Assembly: GCF_001667265.1 (NCBI RefSeq)
Contig: NZ_LZHW01000106.1
Span: 1-48,490 of the forward strand
Reading direction: 5' to 3'
Length of the DNA: 48,490 nt
Origin: Mycobacterium sp. ACS4331
Lineage (GTDB): Bacteria; Actinomycetota; Actinomycetes; Mycobacteriales; Mycobacteriaceae
Shown: in pieces, positions 23,988-33,060 of the stretch
Numbering within the stretch: position 1 is the first letter of the stretch
Layout of the letters: the number at the start of each line of letters is the position of its first letter
Notes under the pieces: generated by a model
The model's database searches: none
What the model was told of the DNA's origin: nothing
Seen by the model: only the letters and a program-made list of their open reading frames with translations
Translations under genes and position numbers: made by a program

Positions 23988-25040
23988 ATGGCTGTGATCC
24001 GACGAACCACGAGGGCAGCGCTTTGCGTGCTCACCGCGCTGCTGCTTGCCCTGGTCGCGCCACTGACACAGCCGGGTGCCGCGACCGCCGCGCCGCTGGA
24101 CGCCGCGGCGGTGTCCGCGCGGGTCGAGCCGGGCCTGGTCCAGATCACGACGATGAACGACTTCCAGGGCATCATCGGCAACGGCACCGGGATTGTGTTG
24201 TCCCCCGAAGGCGAAGTGCTGACCAACCACCACGTGGTCCAGGGCGCCAACAGCATCCGGGCCACCCTGGCCACGGGGCAGGTGTTCGACGCCGACGTGC
24301 TGGGTTACGACCGCGACGACGACGTCGCACTGCTGCGCCTTCGAGGTGCTGGCGGGCTGACGCCGGCCCCGCTGGGTGACTCCAACACGGTGGCCCTCGG
24401 CGACCCGGTCATCACGCTGGGCAACGCCAACGGCACCGGCGCCCCGCTGACCCACGAGCAGGGCGCGGTGACCGCGCTCGCAAAGACCATCAGCGCTGAG
24501 GACGAACTGACCGGAAGCTCACACTCACTGGGCGGCCTGATCGAGTCGTCCACCAACCTGCGCTCGGGTGACTCGGGCGGCGCACTGGTCAACAGCGCGG
24601 GGCAGGTCGTCGGCATGAACGCCGCGGCCACGATCAACTTCCGCCTCGACGGTGAGTCCGAACCGGGCGGTCAGGGCTATGCGATCCCGATCAACCGGGC
24701 ACTGGACATCGCCAACCAGATCCGCGCGGGCGCCGCGTCGCCGGAGGTGCACATCGGGCCGTCGGCCATGCTGGGCGTCGGAATCGACGCCAATGGTCGC
24801 AGCCGCTCCGGCGGCCTGCCGATCCGGTCGCTGCTGCGCGGCGGTCCGGCCGATCTCGCCGGCCTGCGCGCCGGCGACATCATCATGAGCATCGACGGCG
24901 TGCCGATCAGTTCTGCCAACGACCTCACCGACCTTCTCGATCAGCGCTATCCGGGCAACGTCATCGACGTGAACTGGATCGACCGCGCGGGGACGCCGTT
25001 CAACGGCAAGGTCACGCTGACGCCTGGCCCGGTCAGTTAG
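23988..25040 (+). CDS. pepA: Secreted trypsin-like serine protease with PDZ domain
   Basis: A 350-residue HtrA/PepA-type protease. The signal peptide is residues 1-36 or so (LCVLTALLLALVAP, cleavage after ATAA). The catalytic triad is His in LTNHHVV, Asp in DDDVALLRL and Ser in RSGDSGGALV. The C-terminal PDZ domain starts near residue 250 (LRGGPADLAGLRAGDIIMSIDG). It resembles M. tuberculosis PepA (Rv0125), an exported antigen, without the membrane anchor of HtrA. ATG 23988 is preferred, 6 nt after AGAGG; GTG 23985 adds one residue. Confidence 0.88.
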   Translation: MAVIRRTTRAALCVLTALLLALVAPLTQPGAATAAPLDAAAVSARVEPGLVQITTMNDFQGIIGNGTGIVLSPEGEVLTNHHVVQGANSIRATLATGQVFDADVLGYDRDDDVALLRLRGAGGLTPAPLGDSNTVALGDPVITLGNANGTGAPLTHEQGAVTALAKTISAEDELTGSSHSLGGLIESSTNLRSGDSGGALVNSAGQVVGMNAAATINFRLDGESEPGGQGYAIPINRALDIANQIRAGAASPEVHIGPSAMLGVGIDANGRSRSGGLPIRSLLRGGPADLAGLRAGDIIMSIDGVPISSANDLTDLLDQRYPGNVIDVNWIDRAGTPFNGKVTLTPGPVS

Positions 25041-25210
25041 AGGCTCTGTCTCCGCGCGCGGCCCGTGGTCCTCTCATCCGCGGGCGGGCTGGGGTGGCTG
25101 GGGTCCCCGCTTGCGGGCGTCTGTACGACGACATGCCGTGCGCACTCCTGCCCCAGAGCGAGACTGGTCGCTGCGCCGGTGGGCGGAGTCCGCGCGCAGA
25201 CCCCTCGCAC

Positions 25211-25570
25211 CTAATGGTGCCGAGAGGCCGCTACCGCTATGGCCTGCAGTGTTTCCGCCGGACACTTGCCGGTGAACATCTCCATGCCCGACAGGAGCAA
25301 TCCGGACAGATTGATCAGGCCGGTGATGAGGCCGTCGGTGCCATCCGGTTCTGATGCGTACGCAGCGATCCGCGCGCGTACGAAGTCGGAGTCGTCGTCC
25401 TGCTGCGCCCAGGCCGTCATCACATCCACAGCCCATCGGGTCAGTTCATCGTCAACCACAGCCGCACTCCGTACCGACAAGTGTCCAGATGAATTGGAGC
25501 GGGACAGCCGCGACGTCTCGCCGTCCCCGAAGGCCGACTCCTGAGTGACGTGGTGCATCGGCTGTTCCAC
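25211..25570 (-). CDS. Hypothetical protein
   Basis: A 119-residue protein I do not recognise. It is soluble, with a Ser/Arg-rich start and a predicted helical second half (DDELTRWAVDVMTAWAQQ, LITGLINLSGLLLSGMEMF, AETLQAIAVAASRHH). Start could also be the internal ATG at 25558. It is divergent from the superoxide dismutase gene across a 117-bp gap with an inverted repeat. A short hairpin lies at its 3' end (25207-25226 area). The 170 bp between it and the protease gene shows nothing else I can identify. Confidence 0.55.
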   Translation of the reverse strand: MEQPMHHVTQESAFGDGETSRLSRSNSSGHLSVRSAAVVDDELTRWAVDVMTAWAQQDDDSDFVRARIAAYASEPDGTDGLITGLINLSGLLLSGMEMFTGKCPAETLQAIAVAASRHH

Positions 25571-25584
25571 GCAGCCAGCCTATG

Positions 25585-25622
25585 TGTCCATATTAACAGA
25601 TGAACATATGATGAGATGGACA
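25585..25622. promoter_or_regulatory. Inverted repeat TGTCCAT...ATGGACA
   Basis: Seven-bp arms are separated by 24 nt, in the divergent gap between the hypothetical gene and superoxide dismutase. The region is unusually AT-rich and also has two direct copies of ACAGATG. It could be an operator for either gene. Confidence 0.35.
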
Positions 25623-25687
25623 GATGGGATGACGCGCTCCAGCGAAGCGCGACAGCCCACACTTCACGACCATCAGAGAGGACCCGC

Positions 25688-26308
25688 ATGGCCGAGTACA
25701 CCCTGCCCGATCTGGACTACGACTACAGCGCACTGGAACCCCATATCTCCGGGCAGATCAACGAGATTCACCATTCCAAGCATCACGCCACCTATGTCAA
25801 AGGGCTCAACGACACCCTGGCCAAGCTCGAAGAGGCGCGCGCCAACGGTGACCACGGCGCGATCTTCCTCCACGAAAAGAACCTCGCCTTCCACCTGGGC
25901 GGGCACGTCAACCACACGATCTGGTGGAAGAACCTGTCTCCCAACGGTGGAGATAAGCCGACCGGCGACTTGGCAGATGCCATTGCCGATCAATTCGGTT
26001 CGTTCGACCAGTTTCGCGCCCAGTTCACCGCTGCCGCCAACGGATTGCAGGGATCAGGCTGGGCGGTGCTGGGCTATGACACGCTCGGTCAGAAGCTGCT
26101 GACGTTCCAGTTGTACGACCAGCAGGCCAATGTTCCGCTGGGCATCATTCCCCTGCTTCAGGTCGACATGTGGGAGCACGCGTACTACCTGCAGTACAAG
26201 AACGTCAAAGCCGATTACGTGACAGCGTTCTGGAACGTGGTGAATTGGGAAGACGTCCAGAATCGGTTCGCCTCCGCCAGGAGCAGGGCTCAAGGTCTGA
26301 TCTTCTAA
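25688..26308 (+). CDS. sodA: Fe/Mn superoxide dismutase
   Basis: A 206-residue superoxide dismutase that converts superoxide to O2 and H2O2. Metal ligands are His28 (EIHHSKHHATYV), His76 (VNHTIWW), Asp160 and His164 (VDMWEHAYYLQY). GGWAV-type metal-specificity residues read GSGWAVLGYD. No signal peptide; mycobacterial SodA is exported by SecA2 despite this. AGAGGAC precedes the ATG; longer starts are outside the family. A strong terminator follows, so it is monocistronic. Confidence 0.96.
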   Translation: MAEYTLPDLDYDYSALEPHISGQINEIHHSKHHATYVKGLNDTLAKLEEARANGDHGAIFLHEKNLAFHLGGHVNHTIWWKNLSPNGGDKPTGDLADAIADQFGSFDQFRAQFTAAANGLQGSGWAVLGYDTLGQKLLTFQLYDQQANVPLGIIPLLQVDMWEHAYYLQYKNVKADYVTAFWNVVNWEDVQNRFASARSRAQGLIF

Positions 26309-26320
26309 AGACTCGCGGCA

Positions 26321-26352
26321 GCGGGTGACCGGTGTTGCCTCCGGTCACCCGC
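26321..26352 (+). terminator. Hairpin terminator after sodA
   Basis: A perfect 12-bp stem GCGGGTGACCGG with an 8-nt loop starts 13 nt after the sodA stop and is followed by TTT. Confidence 0.8.
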
Positions 26353-26470
26353 GCCTTTGGGGTCTGTGTCCACGTCAGCAGGAGCGGCCCTCGTCACCGC
26401 TACGAAGTGACTTCAGCGTCTCAGGCGCCCGGCAGGGTGATCGGCCGAGCCGGCGTTGTGCTCGAACCTC

Positions 26471-27517
26471 CTATCTGCGGTTGCCCTCCTCGTCCCAGTT
26501 CGCCGCCACCTTCTTGCTGGGCTGCACGCGCGGGGGTTCGCCCGGCATCTTGGGGTAGTTCGGCGGATACGGCAGATCCCCGAGGCCACGCTGCTCGTCC
26601 TCGGCGACCATGTCCAGCAGCGGTCGCAGCGACTGCCGGTGCTCATCGATGCCCGCCCACGGGTCGTCACGCTCGGCGACAATCCCGGGCACGGTCAGCA
26701 TGGTGTAGTCGTCGGGATCCGCGTCGCCCACCTCGGCCCAGGTCAGCGGCATCGACACCGTCGCGATCCGAGTGCGGCGCACCGAATACGGCGATGCCAT
26801 CGTCCGGTCGCGGGCGTTCTGGTTGAAGTCGATGAAGATCCGCTGGCCCCGCTCCTCCTTCCACCACGACGTGGTCACCGCCTCCGGAGCACGCCGCTCG
26901 AGTTCGCGGGCCAGCGCGATGCCGGCCCGACGGACCTCGATGAAGTCCCAGTCCGCGGTGATGGGGATGAACACATGCACACCACGACCGCCGGAGGTCT
27001 TGGGGTAGCCGCGCAGGCCCAGTTCGTCGAGCAGGGGTTTGAGGACGTCGACGGCGACGCTGCGCGCCTCACGGAATCCCGTGCCGGGTTGCGGGTCGAG
27101 GTCGATGCGCAGTTCGTCGGGATGGTCGGTGTCCGCACAGCGCACCGGCCACGGATGCAGTGTCACGGTGCCCATCTGCGCGGCCCACACGATCGCGGCG
27201 GCATGGTCGATCTTCAACGCGTCGGCCGTGCGCCCCGACGGGAAGGTCACCACGCAGGTGTGCAGGTAGTCGGGGTGTTTCTGCGGCACACGCTTCTGAT
27301 AGATCTCCTCGCCGTCGATGCCGTCGGGGAATCGCTGCAGATGCGTCGGACGGTCCCGCAGCAGTGTGACCATCGGATCGGCGACGGCGCGGTAGTAGTC
27401 GATCAGCCTGCCCTTGGTGCCGTCGGCGCCGAGGTCGGGGAAGAACGGCTTGTCCGGGTTGGTGACGCGCACAAGGACGCCGTCGACGTCGAGTTCGGTT
27501 GCCTTGCCTGCCATCAT
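26471..27517 (-). CDS. polD1: LigD-polymerase-like primase/polymerase (PolD1 type)
   Basis: A 348-residue stand-alone archaeo-eukaryotic primase-family polymerase, like the POL domain of LigD and Rv3730c. The catalytic acidic pair is in LRIDLDPQPG (near residue 137), and SGGRGVHVFIPI and IFIDFNQNARDRTMASPYSVR are typical. Such enzymes add ribonucleotides or fill gaps at DNA ends. The ATG overlaps the stop of the LigC gene by 4 nt, so ligase and polymerase are made together, consistent with a repair pair independent of Ku or LigD. Confidence 0.92.
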   Translation of the reverse strand: MMAGKATELDVDGVLVRVTNPDKPFFPDLGADGTKGRLIDYYRAVADPMVTLLRDRPTHLQRFPDGIDGEEIYQKRVPQKHPDYLHTCVVTFPSGRTADALKIDHAAAIVWAAQMGTVTLHPWPVRCADTDHPDELRIDLDPQPGTGFREARSVAVDVLKPLLDELGLRGYPKTSGGRGVHVFIPITADWDFIEVRRAGIALARELERRAPEAVTTSWWKEERGQRIFIDFNQNARDRTMASPYSVRRTRIATVSMPLTWAEVGDADPDDYTMLTVPGIVAERDDPWAGIDEHRQSLRPLLDMVAEDEQRGLGDLPYPPNYPKMPGEPPRVQPSKKVAANWDEEGNRR

Positions 27518-28560
27518 CGCGACTCCAGCACGTCGTAGAGGTCGTAGTGCACGGGCACGTCGAGTTGGTCGAAGGTGCAGCTTCGCGGTTCCCGGTCCGG
27601 CCGCCAGCGGACGAATCTGACCGCGTGCCGGAATCGCTGGAATCCCGGCTCGGCGCCCTCCATCTGGTCGTAGGCCACCTCGGCGACCTTCTCAGGCCGA
27701 ATCGGGATCCACCGCTTGTCGGCCGCGGAGTTCCATCGGCTGGGCTCGCCGGATCGCAACCCCTCGCCCTCCCGCAGCGGTTCGAGTTCGGCCAACAGTT
27801 GACTTCGGGCCTTGGTGGTGAAAGAGGCTGCACCGCCGACCATCTGGAGTTCACCGTCATCGCGGTACAGACCGAGCAGAATGGATCCCACGCCGACACC
27901 GCTCTTGTGGATGCGGTACCCCATGGCGACGCAGTCGGCGTCGCGGGCGTGTTTGACCTTGACCATCTCCCGCTTCCCCGGCAGGTAGGCGCCGTCGAGA
28001 CGTTTGGCGATCACACCGTCGAGCCCGGCACCCTCGAACGTCGTCAGCCACTCCTTGCCCTGCTCGGGATCCTCGGTGGTGCGAGTGATATGACACCAGG
28101 TCTTCTCGGAGATCAGCTCGCACAAAGCTTCTCGACGCTCGCGAAACGGCCGGTCCAACAGCGCGGCGGTCCCCGTGGCCAATGCATCGAATCCGATGAA
28201 ATGCGCCGGTGTCTGTTCGGCGAGCATCGTGACGCGACTCGCGGCGGGGTGGATGCGCTGCGAGAGCGAATCCCAGTCCAGACGCACCCGACCGTCGATC
28301 TCGCGCGGCACCACCACCTCACCGTCGAGCACACAACGAGGGGCGGTCTCGTCGCGCAGTGCGTCCAGCAGTTCGGGGAAGTAGCGGCCCAGATCCCGGC
28401 CGTTGCGGGACTGCACGACGACCTCGTCGCCGTCCCGGAACACCACGGCCCGGAAGCCGTCCCATTTGGGTTCATACGACCACACGCCGGCCTCGTCGGG
28501 CACCCTGGTCTGCGCCTTGGCCAGCATCGGCTCGACGGGCGGCGCCACGGGCAGGTCCAC
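27514..28560 (-). CDS. ligC1: ATP-dependent DNA ligase, LigC-like
   Basis: A 348-residue minimal ATP-dependent ligase (Rv3731/LigC type). Motif I is EPKWDGFR with adenylated Lys32, motif III DGEVVV, motif IV EGAGLDGVIAK, motif V VKVKHARDADCVAMGYR; an OB-fold domain follows. It seals nicks, probably those made by the downstream polymerase. The GTG start has GAGGAG upstream and matches the MDLPVxPPVxPMLAK start of the paralogue at 43174. Both paralogues share the same layout. Confidence 0.92.
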   Translation of the reverse strand: MDLPVAPPVEPMLAKAQTRVPDEAGVWSYEPKWDGFRAVVFRDGDEVVVQSRNGRDLGRYFPELLDALRDETAPRCVLDGEVVVPREIDGRVRLDWDSLSQRIHPAASRVTMLAEQTPAHFIGFDALATGTAALLDRPFRERREALCELISEKTWCHITRTTEDPEQGKEWLTTFEGAGLDGVIAKRLDGAYLPGKREMVKVKHARDADCVAMGYRIHKSGVGVGSILLGLYRDDGELQMVGGAASFTTKARSQLLAELEPLREGEGLRSGEPSRWNSAADKRWIPIRPEKVAEVAYDQMEGAEPGFQRFRHAVRFVRWRPDREPRSCTFDQLDVPVHYDLYDVLESR

Positions 28561-28648
28561 AGCTGGCTCCTCTGTCTTCGGTGTCCTGTGCACCAGTACC
28601 CGCGGTGCACAACACATAGACCTCCACACCATCACAAACTCAGCGCGG

Positions 28649-28678
28649 TTGACAGGCACAACTCGGGTCGATTTAGAT
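28649..28678 (+). promoter_or_regulatory. Promoter, probably leaderless
   Basis: TTGACA (28649-28654), 18-nt spacer and TTAGAT (28673-28678). The GTG of the next gene begins 6 nt after the -10, so the transcript would start at or next to the start codon, a common arrangement in mycobacteria. Confidence 0.45.
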
Positions 28679-28684
28679 GACTGA

Positions 28685-29095
28685 GTGCGGCTGATCACAC
28701 TGAGTGGAGTGGCCTGCGCGTTCGCGCTTTCGGCGCTCACCCTTCTTCCGACCTCCCCGGCGGCACAGGCTGATCCGGCCGCCGACTCCCAATGCTGGTA
28801 CAACCTCACGGCACCGGCGGTCGTGTCGATGCCCGGTGGCGGTCAGGCCGTCTCCGCGGAGATCGGCATGACCCGCTGCTCGGGCCTGGCCCAGTCGGTT
28901 CGGACCACCGCATGCGTCGCACGCTCCGGGGACGGCGGATTCTGCACCACCGAGAACGGCTACGTGCCCAGCACGGCATTCGCACCGGGGGTGCCTCACG
29001 GGAACTTCACCGCGACCGGCGAGGGGTGCTACCGCGTCAGGTCGGATCTCGGCCTGGTGTGCGTTCCGGCAGGCCCCATCTCGGCGACGTTCTAG
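28685..29095 (+). CDS. Small secreted Cys-rich protein, unknown
   Basis: A 136-residue protein with a signal peptide (residues 1-30, ending PAAQA). The mature part has six cysteines (SQCW, TRC, TTAC, GGFC, EGC, LVC), suggesting three disulphides, and no recognised domain. It is convergent with mceF and may be a cell-wall or secreted factor linked to the mce island, but there is no direct evidence. GTG start, apparently leaderless. Confidence 0.65.
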   Translation: MRLITLSGVACAFALSALTLLPTSPAAQADPAADSQCWYNLTAPAVVSMPGGGQAVSAEIGMTRCSGLAQSVRTTACVARSGDGGFCTTENGYVPSTAFAPGVPHGNFTATGEGCYRVRSDLGLVCVPAGPISATF

Positions 29096-29162
29096 CTCCG
29101 ATCCCACCCTGCGCCGAGAGTTCCCCGGTGAACGTATTCGCCGAGTTCGACCTGTGAAGAAC

Positions 29163-30629
29163 TCAACTTCCGGCCGGCGGCACCAGCATGCTCTCCCACG
29201 TGCGTTCTGCGGGCGCGGCGTTGGCCAGGTCGCCCTGCCGGTACACCTGCCCGTCCGGTCCGACGTAGGTGCCCGTGGCCGGGTCGTACGTCGCGACCGC
29301 GATCGGCGGAAGTGACTGCTGCTGAACGACACCCGATCCCTCGGACGGCAATGCCACCGGCGGATGGGGCACCCCCTGACCGGACAGTGTCGCGTTCGGG
29401 TCACCCTTCCAACTGAGGCCGTCGTTGAGCGGCACGTACTCCTCGTCGCTCTCACACATCCTGGCCGTGGGAGCGCGCTTGCCCGGTCGGCCGATGCAGG
29501 GGAAGTTGCGGACGCCGCGGACGTTGAACATCGCGTCCTGCGGTATCCGGCAGTAGAGGTCGTCCTCGGTGCGCTCCGGTGCGTCCTCATGGGTGGCGTC
29601 GCGCATCTGGCTGGCGGGCAGGAAGCCCGTGGTGCATGGCGGCGGCAGGTTGAGGTTCAGGTTGAAGCTCAGGAATGCGCCCTTGTAGTCCAGTTTCACG
29701 TCCCGGTTGGCGACGCCGGTGCCCTGCTGAATCTGATTGCCCATCGGGATCAGCACCAGCAGCTGCTCGACCGCCGGGCTGTAGGTGACCAGAACCGGCG
29801 CGATGTTGGCCAGGTTCGCCATCATCACCGGAAGCGTGGGGTTCACCCGATCGAAGAGCTGACGCACCTGATCCGCTGCGGCCGGGCCCTTCTGGAGCAG
29901 TCCGGCGACAGCGCCGTCCTGCTCGCGCAGTTGCCCGGTGATGTCGGCCAGATTCACCGCCCACGCCTCGATCGAGTCCGCGGTGTCGGTCTGCGTATCG
30001 AGGATCGGCGCGGCGTTGTCGGCAAGGTTGGTCAGCGCGGGCAGGTTCGCCTTCGCGTCGATCGCCAGGTTGGTCGAACCCTTGACGAACCGTGATATCT
30101 CGGGCCCCAAACCGCCGAATGCGGTGTAGGACTCGTCGATCAACGTGCGCAGGTTGTCACCCGGGATGGCCTGCAGGCCGGTGTTCGTCGCGTCCAGCAG
30201 CGCGTTGATGTCCGGGGGCACCGATGTTCGCGAGCGCGGGATCACATCGCCTTCCGCGAGTGGCGGCGCGTCATCGGAGACCGGAAGCAGCGCGACGTAC
30301 TGCTCACCGACGGCCGACCGGCTGTGCACCTGCGCGTCGACATCGCTGGGGATCGGCATGTCCGACCGCAGCGACAGCACGGCCTCCACGTCACCGGAGT
30401 CGGTGAGTATGACCCGCTCGACCAGACCCACTGTGGTGCCCAGATAGCTGACGTTGGAACGTTCGTACAGCCCGCCGGCCTCCGGCAGTTCGACCGTGAC
30501 CCGGTAGTGGCCGTACCCGAACAACAGGTTCGGCAACCGCATGTAGCCGAATGCCATGACCGCGAAGCTGATTGCGGTCACGGTGAGGAAGATTGTGATC
30601 TGGATCCAGATCCGTCGTGTCATTCGCAT
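29163..30629 (-). CDS. mceF: MCE-family protein MceF
   Basis: A 488-residue last subunit of the Mce lipid transporter. One N-terminal membrane helix (residues ~8-28) is followed by the MCE/MlaD domain (YRVTVELPEAGGLYERSNVSYLGTTVGLVERVIL) and long helices that form the channel with the other five Mce proteins. The C-terminal ~130 residues are Pro/Gly-rich with paired cysteines (CTTG, DLYC, FPCIG, ARMC). ATG starts 2 nt after the mceE stop. It ends the operon. Confidence 0.92.
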   Translation of the reverse strand: MRMTRRIWIQITIFLTVTAISFAVMAFGYMRLPNLLFGYGHYRVTVELPEAGGLYERSNVSYLGTTVGLVERVILTDSGDVEAVLSLRSDMPIPSDVDAQVHSRSAVGEQYVALLPVSDDAPPLAEGDVIPRSRTSVPPDINALLDATNTGLQAIPGDNLRTLIDESYTAFGGLGPEISRFVKGSTNLAIDAKANLPALTNLADNAAPILDTQTDTADSIEAWAVNLADITGQLREQDGAVAGLLQKGPAAADQVRQLFDRVNPTLPVMMANLANIAPVLVTYSPAVEQLLVLIPMGNQIQQGTGVANRDVKLDYKGAFLSFNLNLNLPPPCTTGFLPASQMRDATHEDAPERTEDDLYCRIPQDAMFNVRGVRNFPCIGRPGKRAPTARMCESDEEYVPLNDGLSWKGDPNATLSGQGVPHPPVALPSEGSGVVQQQSLPPIAVATYDPATGTYVGPDGQVYRQGDLANAAPAERTWESMLVPPAGS

Positions 30630-30631
30630 GG

Positions 30632-31759
30632 TCAGCGTCCCTGGTCCATGCGGTACGGGATCACCAGCGGATTGGCCGCCGTGTATGGGCTGGGGAACTG
30701 TCCGATCGTGCGGCCCCACTGCATTTCGAGTTCGGTGAGATCGCCCTCCCAGCGAGTGCCGGTGAACATCGCGGCGTCGAGCCGGCTCAGCGTCAGGTCG
30801 ATGACGGCGGTCAGATTGCCGTAGTCACCGCGCACCCAGTTCTCCAGCGTCTCATTCGGCCAGGGGTAGGTGGCGTAGTAGCTCAGTGACCGCGTCAACG
30901 ACGGGCCCGCATCGGCCAGCGCCTTCAATGTCGGACTCAGCTGCGTCAACTCCTTCACCAGATTCTCCTTGGTCTGGTTGACGGTGTCGGCGGCCAGTGC
31001 ACTGAACCTGCCGAGCGCCACGAGCGCGTCGGCGAACTTCTGGCGTTGTTCCGAAAGCACCTCGAGCGCATCGGGAATCGTCTTGAGAGCCCGGTCCACG
31101 ACGGGTTTCTGCTCGGCGACCTGGCCGACCAGATTGTTCAGACTGTCCGAGGCGCTGATGATGTCGTCGGTCTGGTCGTCGACGTACCTGGTGAATTCGT
31201 CGAGTTGGCTGATGAGACTTCGTAAGTCGTTCTCGCGTCCGGCGAACGCCGTGCTCAGGGCCGCGGTGATGTCCTGGATCTGTCCGATTCCACCGCCGTT
31301 GAGGATCAGCGAGACCGCGGCGAGGGTCTGTTCGGTGGTCGGATAGGAACTCCCCGAGGACAGCGGAATCACATCACCCTGACGCAGACGTCCTTCGGGG
31401 GGCACATTGCGCGGCGGTGTCAGCTCAATGTGTTTGGAGCCCAACAGGCTGGTCTGCCCCACCGCGGCCGTGACGTTGGCCGGCAGATCCACATCGCCGT
31501 TCAGCGACATCGTCACCAGCGCGTGCCAGCCCTCGCGCTCGATCTTCGTCACGTTGCCCACCGTGACGTCGCCGACGCGAACCCGGGAGTTCCGTTCGAT
31601 GTTGTCGACGTCCGGAATGTGCGCCTGCACCGTGAAGGCCTCCGGCCCGCGCCCCTCGGTCCCGGGGAGCGGCAGCGAGTTGGCGCCCTGCCACCCACAT
31701 CCCGCCAGCGACAGCGCAATTGCGAGAGGAGCGACGACCATCGCTCGCGACGCCGGCAT
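30632..31759 (-). CDS. mceE: MCE-family lipoprotein MceE
   Basis: A 375-residue Mce subunit with a lipoprotein signal: APLAIALSLAGCG, lipidated Cys at residue 21. It is the LprK/MceE-type member. The MCE domain is visible at FTVQAHIPDVDNIERNSRVRVGDVTVGNVTKI. The ATG overlaps the mceD stop (TGATG); a GTG one codon earlier is possible. Confidence 0.92.
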   Translation of the reverse strand: MPASRAMVVAPLAIALSLAGCGWQGANSLPLPGTEGRGPEAFTVQAHIPDVDNIERNSRVRVGDVTVGNVTKIEREGWHALVTMSLNGDVDLPANVTAAVGQTSLLGSKHIELTPPRNVPPEGRLRQGDVIPLSSGSSYPTTEQTLAAVSLILNGGGIGQIQDITAALSTAFAGRENDLRSLISQLDEFTRYVDDQTDDIISASDSLNNLVGQVAEQKPVVDRALKTIPDALEVLSEQRQKFADALVALGRFSALAADTVNQTKENLVKELTQLSPTLKALADAGPSLTRSLSYYATYPWPNETLENWVRGDYGNLTAVIDLTLSRLDAAMFTGTRWEGDLTELEMQWGRTIGQFPSPYTAANPLVIPYRMDQGR

Positions 31760-33060
31760 CACGGTGCACCCCCGGGAACCATGATTCCCGCCAGGCCGCC
31801 GGACGGGTCGGTCGGCTCGGCCGAGCCGGGCACCTCGGCCGCCAACGGTGCTGGGGCTGGGGCTGATGCGGGCACGTCCCCCGGCGGGGGAACGTAGTCG
31901 GGGCGCAACCAATCCTCGCTGTAGGTGATCTCGTTGGGACGCGCGGTCGCTCCGACGAACGGATTCAGGCCCAGCGGCGGGAAGTTCCAGTGCCGATTCT
32001 TGACGATGGGCGCCAGGTACTGCACGCAGAGTTTGGCCGACTGCTCCGCACCCAACCGGGACGCGGCCTGGATGGCTCCGCAGATGAAGGACAGCGGGTT
32101 GGAGAAGTTGGTGAGCGCCAACGCGCCCGTGAGCGCGCCCTGGGCCGGTTCGTAGATGTTCACGAAGTTCTGGAAGGCCGTCGGCGCGATGTGAAGGGTC
32201 TCCTTGAGGTCACCGAGACTCTGGTTCAGCGCAGTGGTGAGCGAGGCGAGCCGGTCCGAGGCCGTGCCGACGTTCTCCTGATTGTCGGCCAGGAAGTCCG
32301 TCACGTCGGCCACCACGGAATCGATGTTGGCCACCGCGGATCCGACTTCGTTGGGGGTGTTGCTCAGCAGAGCCGTCGCCCCGGCGAGGTTCTGGTTCAG
32401 GCCGCGCAGGGTGTCGGTGCTGCTCTGTAGGGCGGACACTAGAATCGACAGGCTCTTGATGCTGGAGAACAGGTCCGTGCTGTGGTCACCCAACGCGGAG
32501 AAGGCCTGCGACAGTTTGATCAGCGTGTCACGAATGTCGGCGCCCTCCCCGCGCAGGTTGTCGGCGGCGGTGTTGACGAATGCGCCGAGCGTGCTGACTC
32601 CGCCGGGCTCGGTCGGTTGGAGTGTCTCCGTCAGCCGCCGAAGCTGCTCACGGAAGTCGTCCCACTCCACCGGGACAGCCGTGCGCTCCTGGGGGATCAC
32701 CGCGTTGTCCTGCATGGTCGGACCGCCGTCATAGGCCGGCGTGAGCTGAATGGCCCGCACGGACACCAGGGACGGCGACAGGATGACGGCGTTCGCGTCC
32801 GCCGGCACCTGCTGGTCGGCATCGAACCAGAAGCTGATCTTCACGGTGTCGGTCTGCGGTTCGATCCTGTCGATCTTGCCGACCGGAACGCCGAGGATCC
32901 GGACCTCGTCACCGACGTAGATACCGTTGCTGTTGGCGAAGTACCCGACCACGTGCACACGGTTCACCTGGTCCGACGCGCGCACCGCGACCACCAGTCC
33001 CGCGACCAGAAGCAGCGTGAGGATCACCGAAAGGCTGGCTCGCATATCGCGTTTCGTCAT
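31759..33060 (-). CDS. mceD: MCE-family protein MceD
   Basis: A 433-residue Mce subunit. N-terminal membrane helix (SVILTLLLVAGLVVAV), MCE domain (VHVVGYFANSNGIYVGDEVRILGVPVGKID), a helical needle region, and a Pro/Ala-rich C-terminal tail starting near residue 390. ATG overlaps the mceC stop by 3 nt. Confidence 0.92.
   Translation of the reverse strand: MTKRDMRASLSVILTLLLVAGLVVAVRASDQVNRVHVVGYFANSNGIYVGDEVRILGVPVGKIDRIEPQTDTVKISFWFDADQQVPADANAVILSPSLVSVRAIQLTPAYDGGPTMQDNAVIPQERTAVPVEWDDFREQLRRLTETLQPTEPGGVSTLGAFVNTAADNLRGEGADIRDTLIKLSQAFSALGDHSTDLFSSIKSLSILVSALQSSTDTLRGLNQNLAGATALLSNTPNEVGSAVANIDSVVADVTDFLADNQENVGTASDRLASLTTALNQSLGDLKETLHIAPTAFQNFVNIYEPAQGALTGALALTNFSNPLSFICGAIQAASRLGAEQSAKLCVQYLAPIVKNRHWNFPPLGLNPFVGATARPNEITYSEDWLRPDYVPPPGDVPASAPAPAPLAAEVPGSAEPTDPSGGLAGIMVPGGAP

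Noticed and set aside
26471..28560. A full NHEJ LigD operon with Ku
   Set aside because: The polymerase and ligase are separate short proteins without a phosphoesterase domain, and no Ku gene is present.
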